Source of the DNA: Antennarius striatus
Lineage: Eukaryota > Chordata > Actinopteri > Lophiiformes > Antennariidae
Assembly: GCF_040054535.1 (NCBI RefSeq)
Contig: NC_090781.1
Coordinates: 14,746,982-14,810,981 of the forward strand
Reading direction: 5' to 3'
DNA length: 64,000 nt
Shown one piece after another: positions 12,704-28,876 of the stretch. How positions within the stretch are numbered: the stretch's first letter is position 1; each line of letters starts with the position of its first letter. The position numbers were made by a program, and so were the translations under genes. The notes under the pieces were generated by a model. The model did no database searches. It was given only the letters and a program-made list of their open reading frames with translations, and was not told where the DNA came from.

Positions 12704-15700
12704 GGGGCTAGCGAGAGAAAAAGTTTATCGCTCGGGGATTTTCGCGAGTCCAAAAAAGTTGTAAGTTTTAGCCTTTTTTTCCTAAATAAAAGAACGCCAC
12801 TGTGGCTACACAGGCTAAACACCTTGTAGCCAATCTGGAATTTACACACCTATGGCGATGTCGCGAATGGCTAGCGCAAGCCCAGATTATTATAATTCTC
12901 ACCGGTCCTGATCACAAGGAAAATACAAATATCTAAAGTTAAATTCCCTTCAGAATAACTTTCAAAGATCAGTTGGTCATCTTGCTAGATGGAACTACAT
13001 AAATGTACTACGACTCAACGTATCGCTTTCCCTGTCAAAGGGCCTCTGTCACAACACTTCCTGCCAGTACCATCCAAAGGAAGTCTGGCATCTGCTATTG
13101 GTGGTAGAAAGCACACAGGCTAAACCCGAGTTCATGGCAAAGAACAGGATATTATGACAAAGATTTGAAGATGGCCACCATGAGAAGAATGGATAAAATT
13201 GGGGCTGCTCAAGAAAATGTTGTCAAAGTATAATATTGTGTACGGTATACTGAAAAAAATTTGTTCTGAGGGGAAATCGATCAATAGCAACTTTGTCTGA
13301 TAAAGTTTAAAAATCATCTAAGAATCATCTATGTAAACATGTCCAGTTGATTCTAGCATTATGTCAATCAGACAGATCTTTTCTTAGTGAATATCTATAT
13401 CTAATAAAAGTGTGATACTGCAGCAAACGAAGCCATCACAGTTTTATAGCTTTTGGGGAAAGGCCCATTTGAAGGCCCCTAGATAAAGTAGAACAAGGAA
13501 AATGTCTGTGTGAGCACTGGGTGTCTGTCAAAGCAGGAACTGGGTGGCGTTCTCAGCTGACCTCTAAGGGCAAGGACTTCCCAAAGCCCCTCTGCAAAAC
13601 AACAGAAGACCCAGCAGCTGATAGTGGAACACAGGCGGCTGCTGCTCTGCTAGGCTTGCAAATTCACTGCCTGCCACCCTCTTATGTAGCCCACAATCCA
13701 CCAGGGCAAGACATTCAAGTCTTTTGAATCTGGAAGAGGTGGAAAGCAGAAGCACCAGCTATCATCTTGCTGATATGATCTGTCTGGAATGTGGCATCGC
13801 TTTACTGTATGTGAACAGACACGTTTGTGATGTCAGACAACAGCGGCCAGATGGGAGGGTTTGGCCAACAAAAGTTTGATCACGACCTGAGAACAGGAAT
13901 CCAGTTGTTTACACTATAACATGTCTCATGCATCATTCATACTGAGCATGTAAAGTATGAATCATAGATGTATGACTCATTCACCTGTGATGTTTTATTA
14001 TGCATATGTCAACATCAGAGGTCACAAACAGGTGTACCCCTCTAGGAACAAACAAAAACTTTCAAGACAGGACTGCAAACTAGACCAAAGATTTCCTTTC
14101 CCATGTTTATTACAAGCCAAGGAAGAAAAATATTTTTTCAGCAAATGTATTATGTCACTAATTTAATAAGGGATGAAATGTTTCCTAATCAACAGCTACA
14201 AATAAAAGATAATTTAGAGTTGAATGCAGCAGACATTACAAAGCATACCATCTGACCACTGTCTGATGAGTAAAATAATCTCAGCTATGCAAGAGGTTCT
14301 GGGCAAGTGCTGGATTACTCAGTTGTTTTCATGTTCCTTCTGCTTATTCTGGACATTGTTCAAAAAAAGCAACTAGGCCACTCCTACCTACTCATAAAAC
14401 ATCACCCACTAGTGGAGCTTGGATCAGCCACTGAGAAGAGACGATTCCTACCAAGTGATTCATTTAGCAGCTCTGAGAAATTAGAGTGCAACTGTTTTCT
14501 CGGTGGAGATGCAGCATGTGTAAAAAGTGACTACACGTCTGAGGTCACATGCTTGGGATGGGGGTGGGGGGTGGCACAAAGTTTATGCTCATCATGTGTT
14601 TGTACAGCAAGGAGCTATTGTAGAGAGAGTGAGTCACTGCTCTGAGTTAATCACATTTGTGAACAATTAGCAAACATTTAACCAGGACTCGTCATGCTTG
14701 TTACTGAGGAAACATGCTGTCTCCTGTCTTAACTACCGGTTACTTCCAGGCTTCAACTGCCACAAATATTTTGCTCCATGCTTTTGCATATGATTTGCAT
14801 ATCAGACGTGTGGCGGTAGTACCTGTTTTTATTCTTTTCTAACTCTGCACTGGATTCTACAGTGGATTTAACATGCATAGCTATATATCAACTTTGCGGA
14901 AATCTTCTGCGGAAGGTTAAGGAACACTTTCTTTATAACAATGACCAATCATTTCTACAACTAAGTACTGATTACCTAACATAGGCCTTGTCTTCTTTAG
15001 AAAGGACTCGCGTTAGAAATGGGTGGAATATTGACAGGGGTAGGGTTGTTAGGGATTAAAACACATTTTCATTGTTGCAAATAATCTCCTAAACACAGCC
15101 CAACAGTCCAAAGTGTTGTCTCAATCAACATGGCAGTGGCAGCTCTGTAACAATCCTTGCCTTACACCTATTAATTTGAATATAACAGCAGATAAAACAC
15201 GCCACCATGTTATCTGAGAAACAACAGTGCACCTTCAGGCAGGAATGTCTAACTATGTGAAAGCATTATTTGAAAATACATTAGGACCTCAACTGTGTCA
15301 GATGACAGCAATACTAGTGAGTAAATGGCCCCAATTGTCTGTAGACTTACTTTAAGTGGAAGGAATTTCAGATGGACAGATTATTGCACTCACAAGCCTG
15401 ACTGTTTTGGATTTTCTATCTCATGACACTGCCCTCTTGCTGGAACCGTGTGTGTGTCGTTGTTGTTAGATTTATAGGTTATTGCTCAGAGTGACAAACG
15501 GTGAGAAGGGCTGAGAGGTTGTTCTCTGCTCTTGCGCTCGAGCAAGGCTATTATGATGGCTCCACGATGCCTTGCAAGTTTTTTTTTTAGTCTTGTTTAT
15601 ACAGTACTGCTATGAACCAATCAAGTTTTTTCCTCTGCAGTACTGCAGCTGCTGTCCCATCCTGACCACGGTGGTCTCTGTGTAAACATTAGCCCATTTT

Positions 15701-16441
15701 AAGTGGAAGACAATGAGGAAAAGACAAGGGGGTGCATTTGAAGACATTCAAAGATGGATTTCCAGATGAAACAGATGACATCATGGCAAAGTCAGCTAAT
15801 AGGAACAGAGAGAGGCCTGGTAACGCAACACCATACATAAACAGGGGACAGCTGTATTTATGGGAGATTGTCTCATGGTTGTATCTGCCTCCATAAATCC
15901 CATTATCTGATTTGCACCATCCCCCTGCACAGCACCCAGCAACAGACTAGCAGCTTTGGTTTCCAAAACCTTGAGTGTGGGGTTATTATTTGGTGACATT
16001 AGCTGGAAACTGGTCACATCAGTGTTAGATAAGACATTACCTCATCACAGTTGGATAAAGACAAATGGCAGTTTGTGTTTATGTAGGAGAGGTACTTAGT
16101 CAAAATTAAAGACAGCTGGAGGCTAGTCCTATTAGAAAGGCTTACCTCAAAGTCACTACAGGGGCCCTAAAAGGGTGGCCCAGAATACAGAATGTTATCA
16201 TAAAATATGGATTCCTGTTTTTTAAATATATAAAATAACCCACTCCTGGTATTCCCCAGACGAAAGTGGGGACAGGTCCAAAAAGTAATGGGATGCACCT
16301 GTTACAACTGGACTTCACATATCTTTTGACAACACTCGGTAGACACAAATTAGCCATCAACTGGATTCTTCCTGAAGAAAACTGATTACAAATGAGTTTT
16401 TTTTTTTTTTGATAAACTAACCGAAAAAGTGAATCACTTAC

Positions 16442-16513
16442 ATATCTTCTGAGTTTCTTCTCTGGCGGTGACTTTCTCAGCCAGCCTTGGAAAAGGATTT
16501 CCCCGCCGCTCAT
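16442..16513 (-). CDS. gab2: GAB2 coding exon 1 (N-terminus of PH domain)
   Basis: GRB2-associated-binding protein 2 is a docking protein that links receptor tyrosine kinases and cytokine receptors to PI3-kinase and SHP2 at the plasma membrane. The 24 codons read MSGGEILFQGWLRKSPPEKK followed by LRRY. They match the start of vertebrate GAB1/GAB2, where GWLRKSPPEKKL opens the pleckstrin-homology domain. The exon ends after a whole codon at a perfect GTAAGT donor (16441-16436). All later exons lie off the left edge. GAB1 shares this motif; the neighbours nars2 and tenm4 decide for gab2. The longer frame continuing past the donor is intron read-through. Confidence 0.9.
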
Positions 16514-16960
16514 TTTTGTTTCCGTCTGTTGTTCCTTCTGGTTCTACAACTCCCGTCTGTCACTAGTACATGACGGCTCCTGAAGGCTCGTCCGCTCAAA
16601 GTGTTGTCGGCGTGTCGTTGTCAGTGGTCCATCCTGCTCCCTCCATTTGATAAAAACCAAAGGGAATACTGCATGTCGGAGAGGTGGCCAGTCGGTCCTG
16701 GGGGGTACTGCGCGCCACAGCCCAAACAAACAACCCAATTAATTGGGGGGGAAAAAGAAAAGCGCAACTCGACTCGTGAGGAATTGCGCACGCGACGAGA
16801 ACCGCAGGGGAACGTAACTGATGCGGGGTGAGGAAGTACCGCGGAGCGCCTGCAGTTTGTTTTCCCAACTCACACCACGCCCACAGAGCAAAGAGAGGGA
16901 TGGGCCGCGCGGGGACGATCACGATGGGAGGATCGATCCCCGCGCAAGTAGCGTCAAGTG
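16514..16960 (-). promoter_or_regulatory. gab2: gab2 5' UTR and CpG-rich promoter region
   Basis: Directly upstream of the gab2 start codon the base composition changes. The stretch is rich in G, C and CpG (for example GGGCCGCGCGGGGACGATC near 16900), unlike the AT-rich DNA on both sides. This suits an unmethylated promoter island. No TATA box or transcription start can be placed from sequence alone. Confidence 0.55.
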
Positions 16961-17325
16961 TCCGAAAACACGTTAAATCTTTTGACCAGCTGATCGAAAT
17001 GTAACTTCTTTTTTTTTTTTTTTTTGTCAAACGCCATGGAAGGTTTGGATAATTTTGTTTTATCTCATTTATGTAAATTAATCTGGCTTTATATTATCAA
17101 ATCAATCGAACCTCTCACCAGATAGTTCAATATCTTGAATAGCTTGAAGATGATACTTATTTATTCTTTTGCTTAAAAATAATGATATAAAATACAAAAT
17201 CAAACAGAAAATTAGAGAGAGAAAAAATTAATTACTGTATTATCTGATTGGAATTGGAACAAGCGCCATCTCGTGGAAGAATAATCTACTTGCCCCGACT
17301 TCTGAAAACCAATTTTTGAGAGGTT

Positions 17326-17939
17326 ATTGAAGGTGGAGGATTTTAAGTACTTAGGGTCAACAGTCCAGAGCAATGGAGAGTGTGGAAAAGAGGTGAAGAA
17401 GCGTGTACAGGCAGGATGGAACGGGTGGAGGAAAGTGTCAGGTGTGATGTGTGATAGAAGAGTTTCAGCTAAAATGAAAGGACAGGTGTAGAAAACTGTG
17501 GTGAGACCAGCGATGTTGTTTGGTCTAGAGACAGTGTCACTGAGGAAAAGACAGGAGACAGAGCTGGAGGTAGCAGAGATGAAGATGCTGAGGTTCTCTC
17601 TGGGAGTGACCAGGAAGGATAGGATCAGGAATGAGTACATCAGAGGGACAGCACAAGTTAGAGGTTTTGGAGATAAAGTCAGAGAGGCCAGACTGAGATG
17701 GTTTGGACATGTCCAGAGGAGAGATAGTGAATATATTGGTAGAAGGATGCTGAGTTTTGAACTAACAGGCAGGAGGCCTAGAGGAAGACCAAAGAGGAGG
17801 TTTATAGATGTAATGAGGGAAGACATGAAGGTAGTTGGTGTGAGAGAAGAGGATTCAAAGGACAGGGCTAGATGGAGGAAATTGATTCGCTGTGGCGACC
17901 CCTGAAGGGAAAAGCCGAAAGGAAAAGAAGAAGATTGAA
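17326..17939 (+). mobile_element. RTE-clade LINE, 5'-truncated 3' fragment
   Basis: The plus strand encodes the C-terminal part of an RTE-type non-LTR reverse transcriptase. The frame at 17498-17905 includes RLRWFGHVQRRDSEYIGRR, GRPKRRF and a final RCGDP. The same protein text occurs in the larger minus-strand copy at 42015-44689. A TAG at about 17488 interrupts the frame. The 3' end is AAAAGCCGAAAGGAAAAGAA plus GAAGA. A short ATTGAA at 17326-17331 and 17934-17939 may be the target duplication, but it is too short to prove. A dead 5'-truncated insertion between gab2 and nars2. Confidence 0.85.
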
Positions 17940-18019
17940 ATGGTAAGGAGTGACAGATGTAAATTAAATGCTTTGTAGTTTAAAGGACAACCATGCACAG
18001 TTGATGAGAAAGCTCTAAA

Positions 18020-18123
<104 letters not shown>

Positions 18124-18161
18124 GGGTTAAAGACAAATTAAGAATAAGGCTGACATTAATA

Positions 18162-18167
18162 TTTATT
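18162..18167 (-). terminator. nars2: nars2 polyadenylation signal
   Basis: TTTATT on the plus strand gives AATAAA on minus, 61 nt past the nars2 stop codon. It is the first canonical signal downstream, implying a very short 3' UTR. Confidence 0.7.
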
Positions 18168-18227
18168 TCATGTTAGGCAGAAAAACAAATTTCACTAAAA
18201 AAAGTTTTTACAAGTACAAATTGTGTT

Positions 18228-22470
<4,243 letters not shown>

Positions 22471-22665
22471 TTTAGCTGCAGCCCGAAACCTTAGAATGAT
22501 GAACGTATTTAAAGACACAAAACCTGTTAAACGAACAACACGATTTAGTTCTAATTTCACAATGTGCGATGTTTTACAGAGACTTGACTCTCACATTGTC
22601 TGACAGTAACACTTCCTGTTTGGGTTGGTCACATTTGTCACGTGGGTAATGATAAACCAATCATA
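22471..22665 (-). promoter_or_regulatory. nars2: nars2 5' UTR and proximal promoter
   Basis: Upstream of the start codon lie an ETS-type CAGGAAGT on minus (22618-22611), an E-box CACGTG (22639-22644) and a CCAAT box (22657-22661), within 50 bp of each other. ETS (NRF-2/GABP) and E-box (USF) sites are typical of housekeeping promoters of nuclear genes for mitochondrial proteins. No TATA box is seen. The assignment is inferred from motif clustering. Confidence 0.5.
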
Positions 22666-22854
22666 TGTTAGTATTTTTCTGCAGATTTTTTTTTTTCTCT
22701 TCATTATTTTATTTTTTCTTTTATTTACAGTTTTACTTTTTTGGACGGCGAAGTTTTGAGGGGTTTTGTTGTCTTTTGACAGACAAAAATCAAAAAGTCT
22801 ATGAAATTGGATTTAATGAGAGTGCAGCTATCAAGAAACTGTGTAGACGAAATT

Positions 22855-23220
22855 TCAAATTCAAAAAACTTTATTAAACCCTAGGGGCAATTGAAGGCAC
22901 ATAAAGCAGGACAGGTGCACAAAAAATAAAAGCAGATTACAAAGCGCAAACAGCAAAAACCAGATTTAATAAACAGAAAGCCAACACTAACACTAAAATG
23001 TACAATAAACACATATGTACAGTATGTGCAATGGTGTAATAAATAAAATTTCAAGACCCTTCATATTGTGGCAGCTTTATGTGTGTTAGTATGAAGGGAG
23101 TAAAAGTGAAAATATACAGTGCAAAAATGACATAACCTTTAAACACCTGGATATGGGAAGGAAGTACATGTCAATAGAAAATCCATTAAAAATTGTGAAA
23201 TTTCAGATATGTCTTCCCAG
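22855..23220. repeat. Possible retroposon fragment
   Basis: Begins with an AAAACTTTATTAAACCCTAG type end, similar in reverse to the tail at 3635, followed by A-rich unique-looking text. Weak; the interior shows no protein match. Confidence 0.3.
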
Positions 23221-23465
23221 AGCTTTATCCTTTAAAGAACCATGAAACTGGTTTATTTATTCAGATTTCAACAGTGAACCTCAACATATGTGAGTTGATT
23301 CAATAGTGCTTGGAGAAAACTACACCTCACAACTACACTGGAGACCCTCTGTAATCTTATCTAATTTATATGAAGGCAGTGCGTTGACCATTTGTATGTA
23401 AACCTCGTTAATCCAACACCAAAAACGACACTGGGTTTATTTCCAGCATCTGCTGCAGAAGTGAA

Positions 23466-23854
23466 CTAGAACCAAGGCAGTCACAGATTGCAACCACCCC
23501 TGAATTCAAAATTTTACCCTGACCTACTTGCATTGGTCAAAAATCAAAGTTAGTGCTCTGACAAACTTTCATAGATCAAAGCACTTAGCTTTGATCTATA
23601 GTCTTACTCACACTAGCTTTCTCCCTCGTCTTTCTATCTTTATCCGATTCCTGAGTGTACAAAAGTTGAAATTTAACCTTGACCTATTTGTCTCAAGGTC
23701 AAGGTCAGCATCTTATTTTCATCCTCTTTGCTGCCCGCGTGATGTGCTTTTTGTTTCATCTTTCAATCTGCGAAGATATTTGGTGGACTGACGAACTGAT
23801 GAACACACTAACGCTGACAATCATAATACATCAACGCTTTGAAGCGGGATGTAA
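23466..23854 (+). repeat. Unnamed palindrome-core repeat family, copy B
   Basis: Starts at ACCAAGGCAGTCACAGATTG and ends at GCTTTGAAGCGGGATGTAA. It has a perfect 12-bp inverted repeat at 23571-23582 against 23588-23599. Reverse orientation to copies A and E, same as copy D. Confidence 0.75.
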
Positions 23855-26552
23855 TCAGATCATACCAACAATTTAATAAGATGCCATGTAGACAGTTAAT
23901 CACATGGTCTTGTCTGTCAACTCTGGAGCCCCTGGTCTGGGTCTTCTGCAAACAGGGAGGAAAGTGTCTCTGCCTCTTGCTACTTATGACACATCATCAC
24001 TAAACCTAACATGATGCATTCGAAAAGTCAGGAGGGTCATTCAAATTAATTATCATTAGAAGGAATGAAATAATTACTCTATGTGTGTGGACACATCTAA
24101 ATAGGGAGCAAATTATTTCTTTTTCCAAATCATTTAGAATACAAAATAAATAAATGGGTATATTTGTTAATGTCTTATATGTCTGTATATGCTTAGTGTC
24201 TCTCTTGAAAAGTTGAAATATGGTATCTTTGACAACATTTGAAGCCATAAATCAAGTGAAGACTGTCTTTATTTGCTTTTACGACACATTCAACATCTGG
24301 AAACCAAAACTAAGTGATTAATCAAACAAAGAATAGCCCTTTCCAGAAGATCAAAATTAATCATCTGTATTATTGATACGAAATTGCTGACTTTCCTTAT
24401 ACTGTACTGTATGTTTCATGTGTAATATATGAATATGCCACAGGGTAGTGCTCAAGCTCTATGATACTCTTTCCAAATTCCAGCTAAATGTGTATTCATA
24501 CAGCCTTACCAGTGAGTTACCAGGAATTTATTATTCATTTGCAGCACAGAGGTCCACTGTAATAGAAACTAGCTGGCGTTGTAATGTTCTTGCTGCAGTG
24601 CTATCAACAATGACGGAAAGGACCATCCGGCTTTCTTTGAGAGCAACCCAGTGCAACAGTAAATTCAAGTTGGGTCAGGTAACTGTTATCCAGAACATAA
24701 TAATAACAGCAAGCTTGTGACACCACAAACCTGTAACTATAGCTTTATTTCTCATTTCTAATGTCTAATTCTTGTTTTGGCAAGACTGACACATGAGACA
24801 ACTTGATGATGCAGTGGATAATTTTATAAAATAACAAACATGAATTGGCCAACACAAATAACCAAGAAATTTAAAAAGGTGAAAAAAGGTGGCAATAGTA
24901 GATATATTTTGCTGTCTGCATATATGTGTTGCACAACTTAAATAAACGCACTAAAGTAAAGTTGTAGGTGTTTTACATCACCTACTGTATGTTATCAATG
25001 CATGATGAAAAATGAAATTTTGGCATAGCAACAATTAATGGAAGACACTTCTCTGTTCTTGGAGCCTTTACAGGTTGAATAGTTACAGTATTGCCCTGTG
25101 AACCGTATTTAGGCTAAGCAAATTTTTTAAATCAATACTTACTCAGCAAAACAAATGATTTTGCTGTAAAATTGTGGGTCTTTTGAGAATCGCTAAACAT
25201 AGAGTTCGACTGCATCATTTTCTTTCGGCACAATGTATTCCCCACCAACTGCAGCACCTGGAGAGCATCACTACATTCTTCCACAAGCCTTCATCAGCTC
25301 CTCTTTCAAATATTATATAATAATAAATGGAGACATACATTGACTCTATGTGCATCCCTGCTAGAGTGCTGATATAACTATTATAATAATTTTAGGCAGT
25401 CAATTTTTATAACAGGGAGCAAAATATAAATTAAAAGGAACAAAAAAAATCATTGGAAGAAATGTGGACTACAATATTACACTGCTTCACCTGTAGCTCT
25501 CCTCATTTGTGAATGCTCTGCGAACTAAAGAGCTTCGCAATCAAAGAGGAAATTTAGGACATTTTGACACAACATTGTAAAATCTGATCAGACAAAAATA
25601 AATGAAACATAGAAGAAGAGTACATTGTAGAAGAGTAATTGACATTGTCCTCTTGATGCTGTCCTCTTTAAATGCCACTATAATTATTAATCTTTACTTT
25701 CATCATTTATTCTTTTCCTTCATCACTTTCCAAGTGTATGTATGCTATGGATATCAATGATAATTGTGTATTGTGAGGGTATGATGTTACTAATTACAAT
25801 TGTGCATTCAAACACAGAAGTTCACTGTCAGATTTAGTCATTTCATTCAAAACAACCTTAGCAATTTCACTATAGTCTACAATCTGAAACTTTTTTTTAC
25901 TTCCAGGAGTCAAAGACAAGACTCTCAAGAGGGAAGACTATATGATGAAAAATAGAAAAGCAGAGAAGTAATATCTAAATATCCTAACTCATCATACTGC
26001 GTTATTCTTGCCGACATACACAAAGACCAAAGACAAATAAAATGATTTATTTCCATACAGAAGATGCTCTCTGCAGCAGCAGCCTGTATTATTTCCAGGA
26101 GGATTCAGGGGTAGCTCTGCTTTGTTTCCCCACGATATTCAATTTAACTTCCAATGAGATTAAGGCTCCTGTATCTTTATTTAAAGGACAATTTACACAA
26201 AATATCTTAAATGTTATCTCTAAATTATGACGCAGAACTATTACTTAAATCTAGGTAATCCTAGATAAATATGAAATGTATTTTCATTTATCATGTGAGA
26301 TTAAAATAACTCCATATGTGCTTACTTACATAGTTCATTTATTGCATGCAGTTGTCTAGTTACATGTCGTAACAAAACATATTATTCCATGCTGAAAACT
26401 ACTTGAAGCTTATGAAATAGTATTTTTTTCAACCTAATAATTTGGGGTCTGAACTATGACTTAACTCATTGGAATACAAACTTTTTAGTATAGTACTGAA
26501 AAAAACACACCCTGTGGCCATGTGATTTTTATGATCTTTAGTGTATACACTA

Positions 26553-26584
26553 CATTTCAGTGGACCTATAGGTCCACTGAAATG
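26553..26584. repeat. 32-bp perfect palindrome
   Basis: The sequence reads the same on both strands from 26553 to 26584, centred on CCTATAGG between 26568 and 26569, with arms CATTTCAGTGGACCTA. It has no loop, and the match stops at once on both sides (A against C at 26552/26585). Confidence 0.95.
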
Positions 26585-28789
26585 CTATATCCACTTAAAT
26601 GAAATTAGCTCAGACCTTTACTGTGTATTTATAACCGCTTTCTGTTTTTGTCTGTCTGACTCTTTCTTTTATGGCGGGAGGTGGGGGTGTTAGGGTTAGG
26701 GTGTTCAGACTGAGCTCTTGTTGTGTTAAACCAAATTCTACTCTTCACTGAGTGCTCTCTTGTTCAACAAGTACTTTGTGTACACTGAAGAAATAATTCA
26801 AGCAGATCGACAATACACTAACACCTATCTATATTTGTGTGGTAGGATTCTTCCGCATGTCTTTCAAGAAGATGTATGTCTCTTGCTGATTTATTAAATT
26901 TGACTGGCTTGCTGAAGCAAGAACAATCCAAAGTGAGTGATAACTGATTTCATCTTTGAAAACAAAATCTTATAGCAGCAGTGCAAAAATAAGCTTTATT
27001 AGCCTTGACACACAAGATAATTTGAATTGGAAAACTACATCAGATTCAGCTTGACGTTCACTCTTCCTTGGGCAAGAATACCCATACATGTAATCACCAA
27101 GGTCAGAATGCCGAAGTAGCTGGTGTGATACCCATAAGGAGTTCAGTCTCTGTCAAGGGCAACTAGAAAGTTAGATAATGCTCTGTGTGTATAACACATT
27201 TATCTGTCCCAGTTGTGTCCAACTGTCCAGCTTTGAATTTTTTTAAAAATCAAATCAGATCAACAAATTGTTCTTCTCTTTCTTCTATATGAAGACAATA
27301 ATCCCTCTTGCTGGGAGTTTGTAACTGCTGTCTCAACAGACATCTGACCATAAATTCACCAATAATTACTTGACTTTTGTTTTTATTTTCTACACACCAA
27401 CTAGCCTCTAATAAGCCAAACAATAAATGGTTATGCATTCAATTTCCATGTCGACTTTTGAGTAACATCATTCAACATGGAGAAGTACAAGGAAGGTGTG
27501 CATGTACAGTAATTTAAGGATCGCAATAAGCTACATCCAGGGGCAAAAAATGCATTTAAAAATCATTGTCATTGTAGTAACACCACACTGACCAGTTAAA
27601 TCTGGTTTACTCCTGCACTTAATTACACAGTTGCCATACAGCCACACACCAAGATGGAGATCCATTTATTTGATTAGGCAAAAAAAAGAAGAAGAGTATT
27701 GTACTTACATATCTGCTTAGACCGGATGTCAAGAGCTGGTGACTTCTGTGTTCAGCAAAAATTGTTCTACAGTCGTTCTCCTTCAGAGCAAATGGTATTT
27801 TTCAAATGCCAACATTTTATTTTTTTATTTCATAATTTAGTTGACTTCCATCTGTCACATTGGCAATGACCATCAGTCATGGGAAGTAAAAAGCCTAACT
27901 AGTTATGGTAGCAGCCTGTTATTGAAAGTTCCATTTGTTCTTTGTAGGATTTTTCTCTTTTAATGCACATTATTATTTTTGACAGCACTACCCTTCCTCC
28001 TAAAAAAATATATTTTTGCTGCAGTAGTTTACTAAAGTAGGAATTAATCAAAACTGATAGCTGATTTTATTTTCGATAGAAGAAGTTTGCAGCTTCAATA
28101 TAATAGCTACATAAGGCACACAGCCCATACAAGGTGAGGAATTATAATCATAATGTAATTCTGCTTCGTTCCTTGCACAAATACTAATCTGAGGCTTCTT
28201 TCCAATAAACAATACATTTGCACATGTAGAACAACAGTGCCGAAAATTCCACATAAGCCAGGAGGGATAATAGGAGTCTGAGTCATCCAATAAAAGGGTC
28301 TTTGAATGTGTGTTGTCATCCTGTTTTATATTTAAGTTATTTTAATATGTCACACAATGGTAACACACAGGCTTTCCCCAAATCATATTTTTCAAATGTG
28401 AAGTGACATTATAAAACCTTTGGTAAAAATATTTTTTTTCCGCAGTATCAAGCATTGTCTTCTCATGCTTGATTCTGCATGTGGGGTGATGTATTTTCAG
28501 TGAGCGTGGGGTGCAGGTCAGCAATCTTTTCAGTTCTGCATTCAAAGAAAATCTGTTAAAATAAATAAATAAATATATGAAAAGCAAACATGTTTCTCCA
28601 TGAAGAATGCTAAAAAATTCTCCTTCACAATATTAAAGCAGCTGGACTGGAAGGGCCATTTTGTATGGGTAAATGAAACGCGAGGCCAGGCATGTCACAA
28701 ACCAAATGCATTATGTGGAAATAAATTCCCCATAGCTGATCTACATAATAGTATTTGTACATAATGGACCTTAAGATTTTGTAGCCAAA

Positions 28790-28790
<1 letters not shown>

Positions 28791-28875
<85 letters not shown>
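28791..28875. repeat. (TG)n microsatellite
   Basis: About 42 uninterrupted TG units. Confidence 0.98.

Positions 28876-28876
<1 letters not shown>

Larger units (their letters stand above)
1..16441 (-). other. gab2: gab2 intron 1 (3' part, runs off the window)
   Basis: The exon at 16442-16513 ends in a consensus donor (GTAAGT, read on minus from 16441), so everything to the left edge should be the first intron of gab2. Known GAB2 genes also have a very long first intron. No open frame here resembles a known protein; the frames present are short and lack splice context. Repeats inside are listed separately. I see nothing recognisable in 1-2874, 5613-6924, 7331-10012, 10401-11548 and 12751-16441, which are AT-rich non-coding DNA. 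Whether any distal exon or enhancer lies here cannot be judged from one genome. Confidence 0.6.

Noticed and set aside
14307..14645. 112-codon frame and other isolated frames (24448-24720, 58052-58360, 59074-59355)
   Set aside because: No recognisable domain, no splice context, and length expected by chance.
16142..16441. Continuation of the GAB2 frame past residue 24
   Set aside because: A perfect donor lies at 16441 and the downstream translation has no PH-domain likeness. It is intron read-through.
16596..17030. 144-codon minus-strand frame upstream of gab2
   Set aside because: Low-complexity Lys start over a T run, no similarity. It overlaps the CpG-rich promoter, where long open frames arise by base composition.
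22471..22560. Upstream in-frame ATG for nars2 at 22560
   Set aside because: It would add 30 residues before a typical import presequence. The start at 22470 fits family length better. Not excluded.
26685..26702. Telomere-like TTAGGG units
   Set aside because: Only two units; chance.
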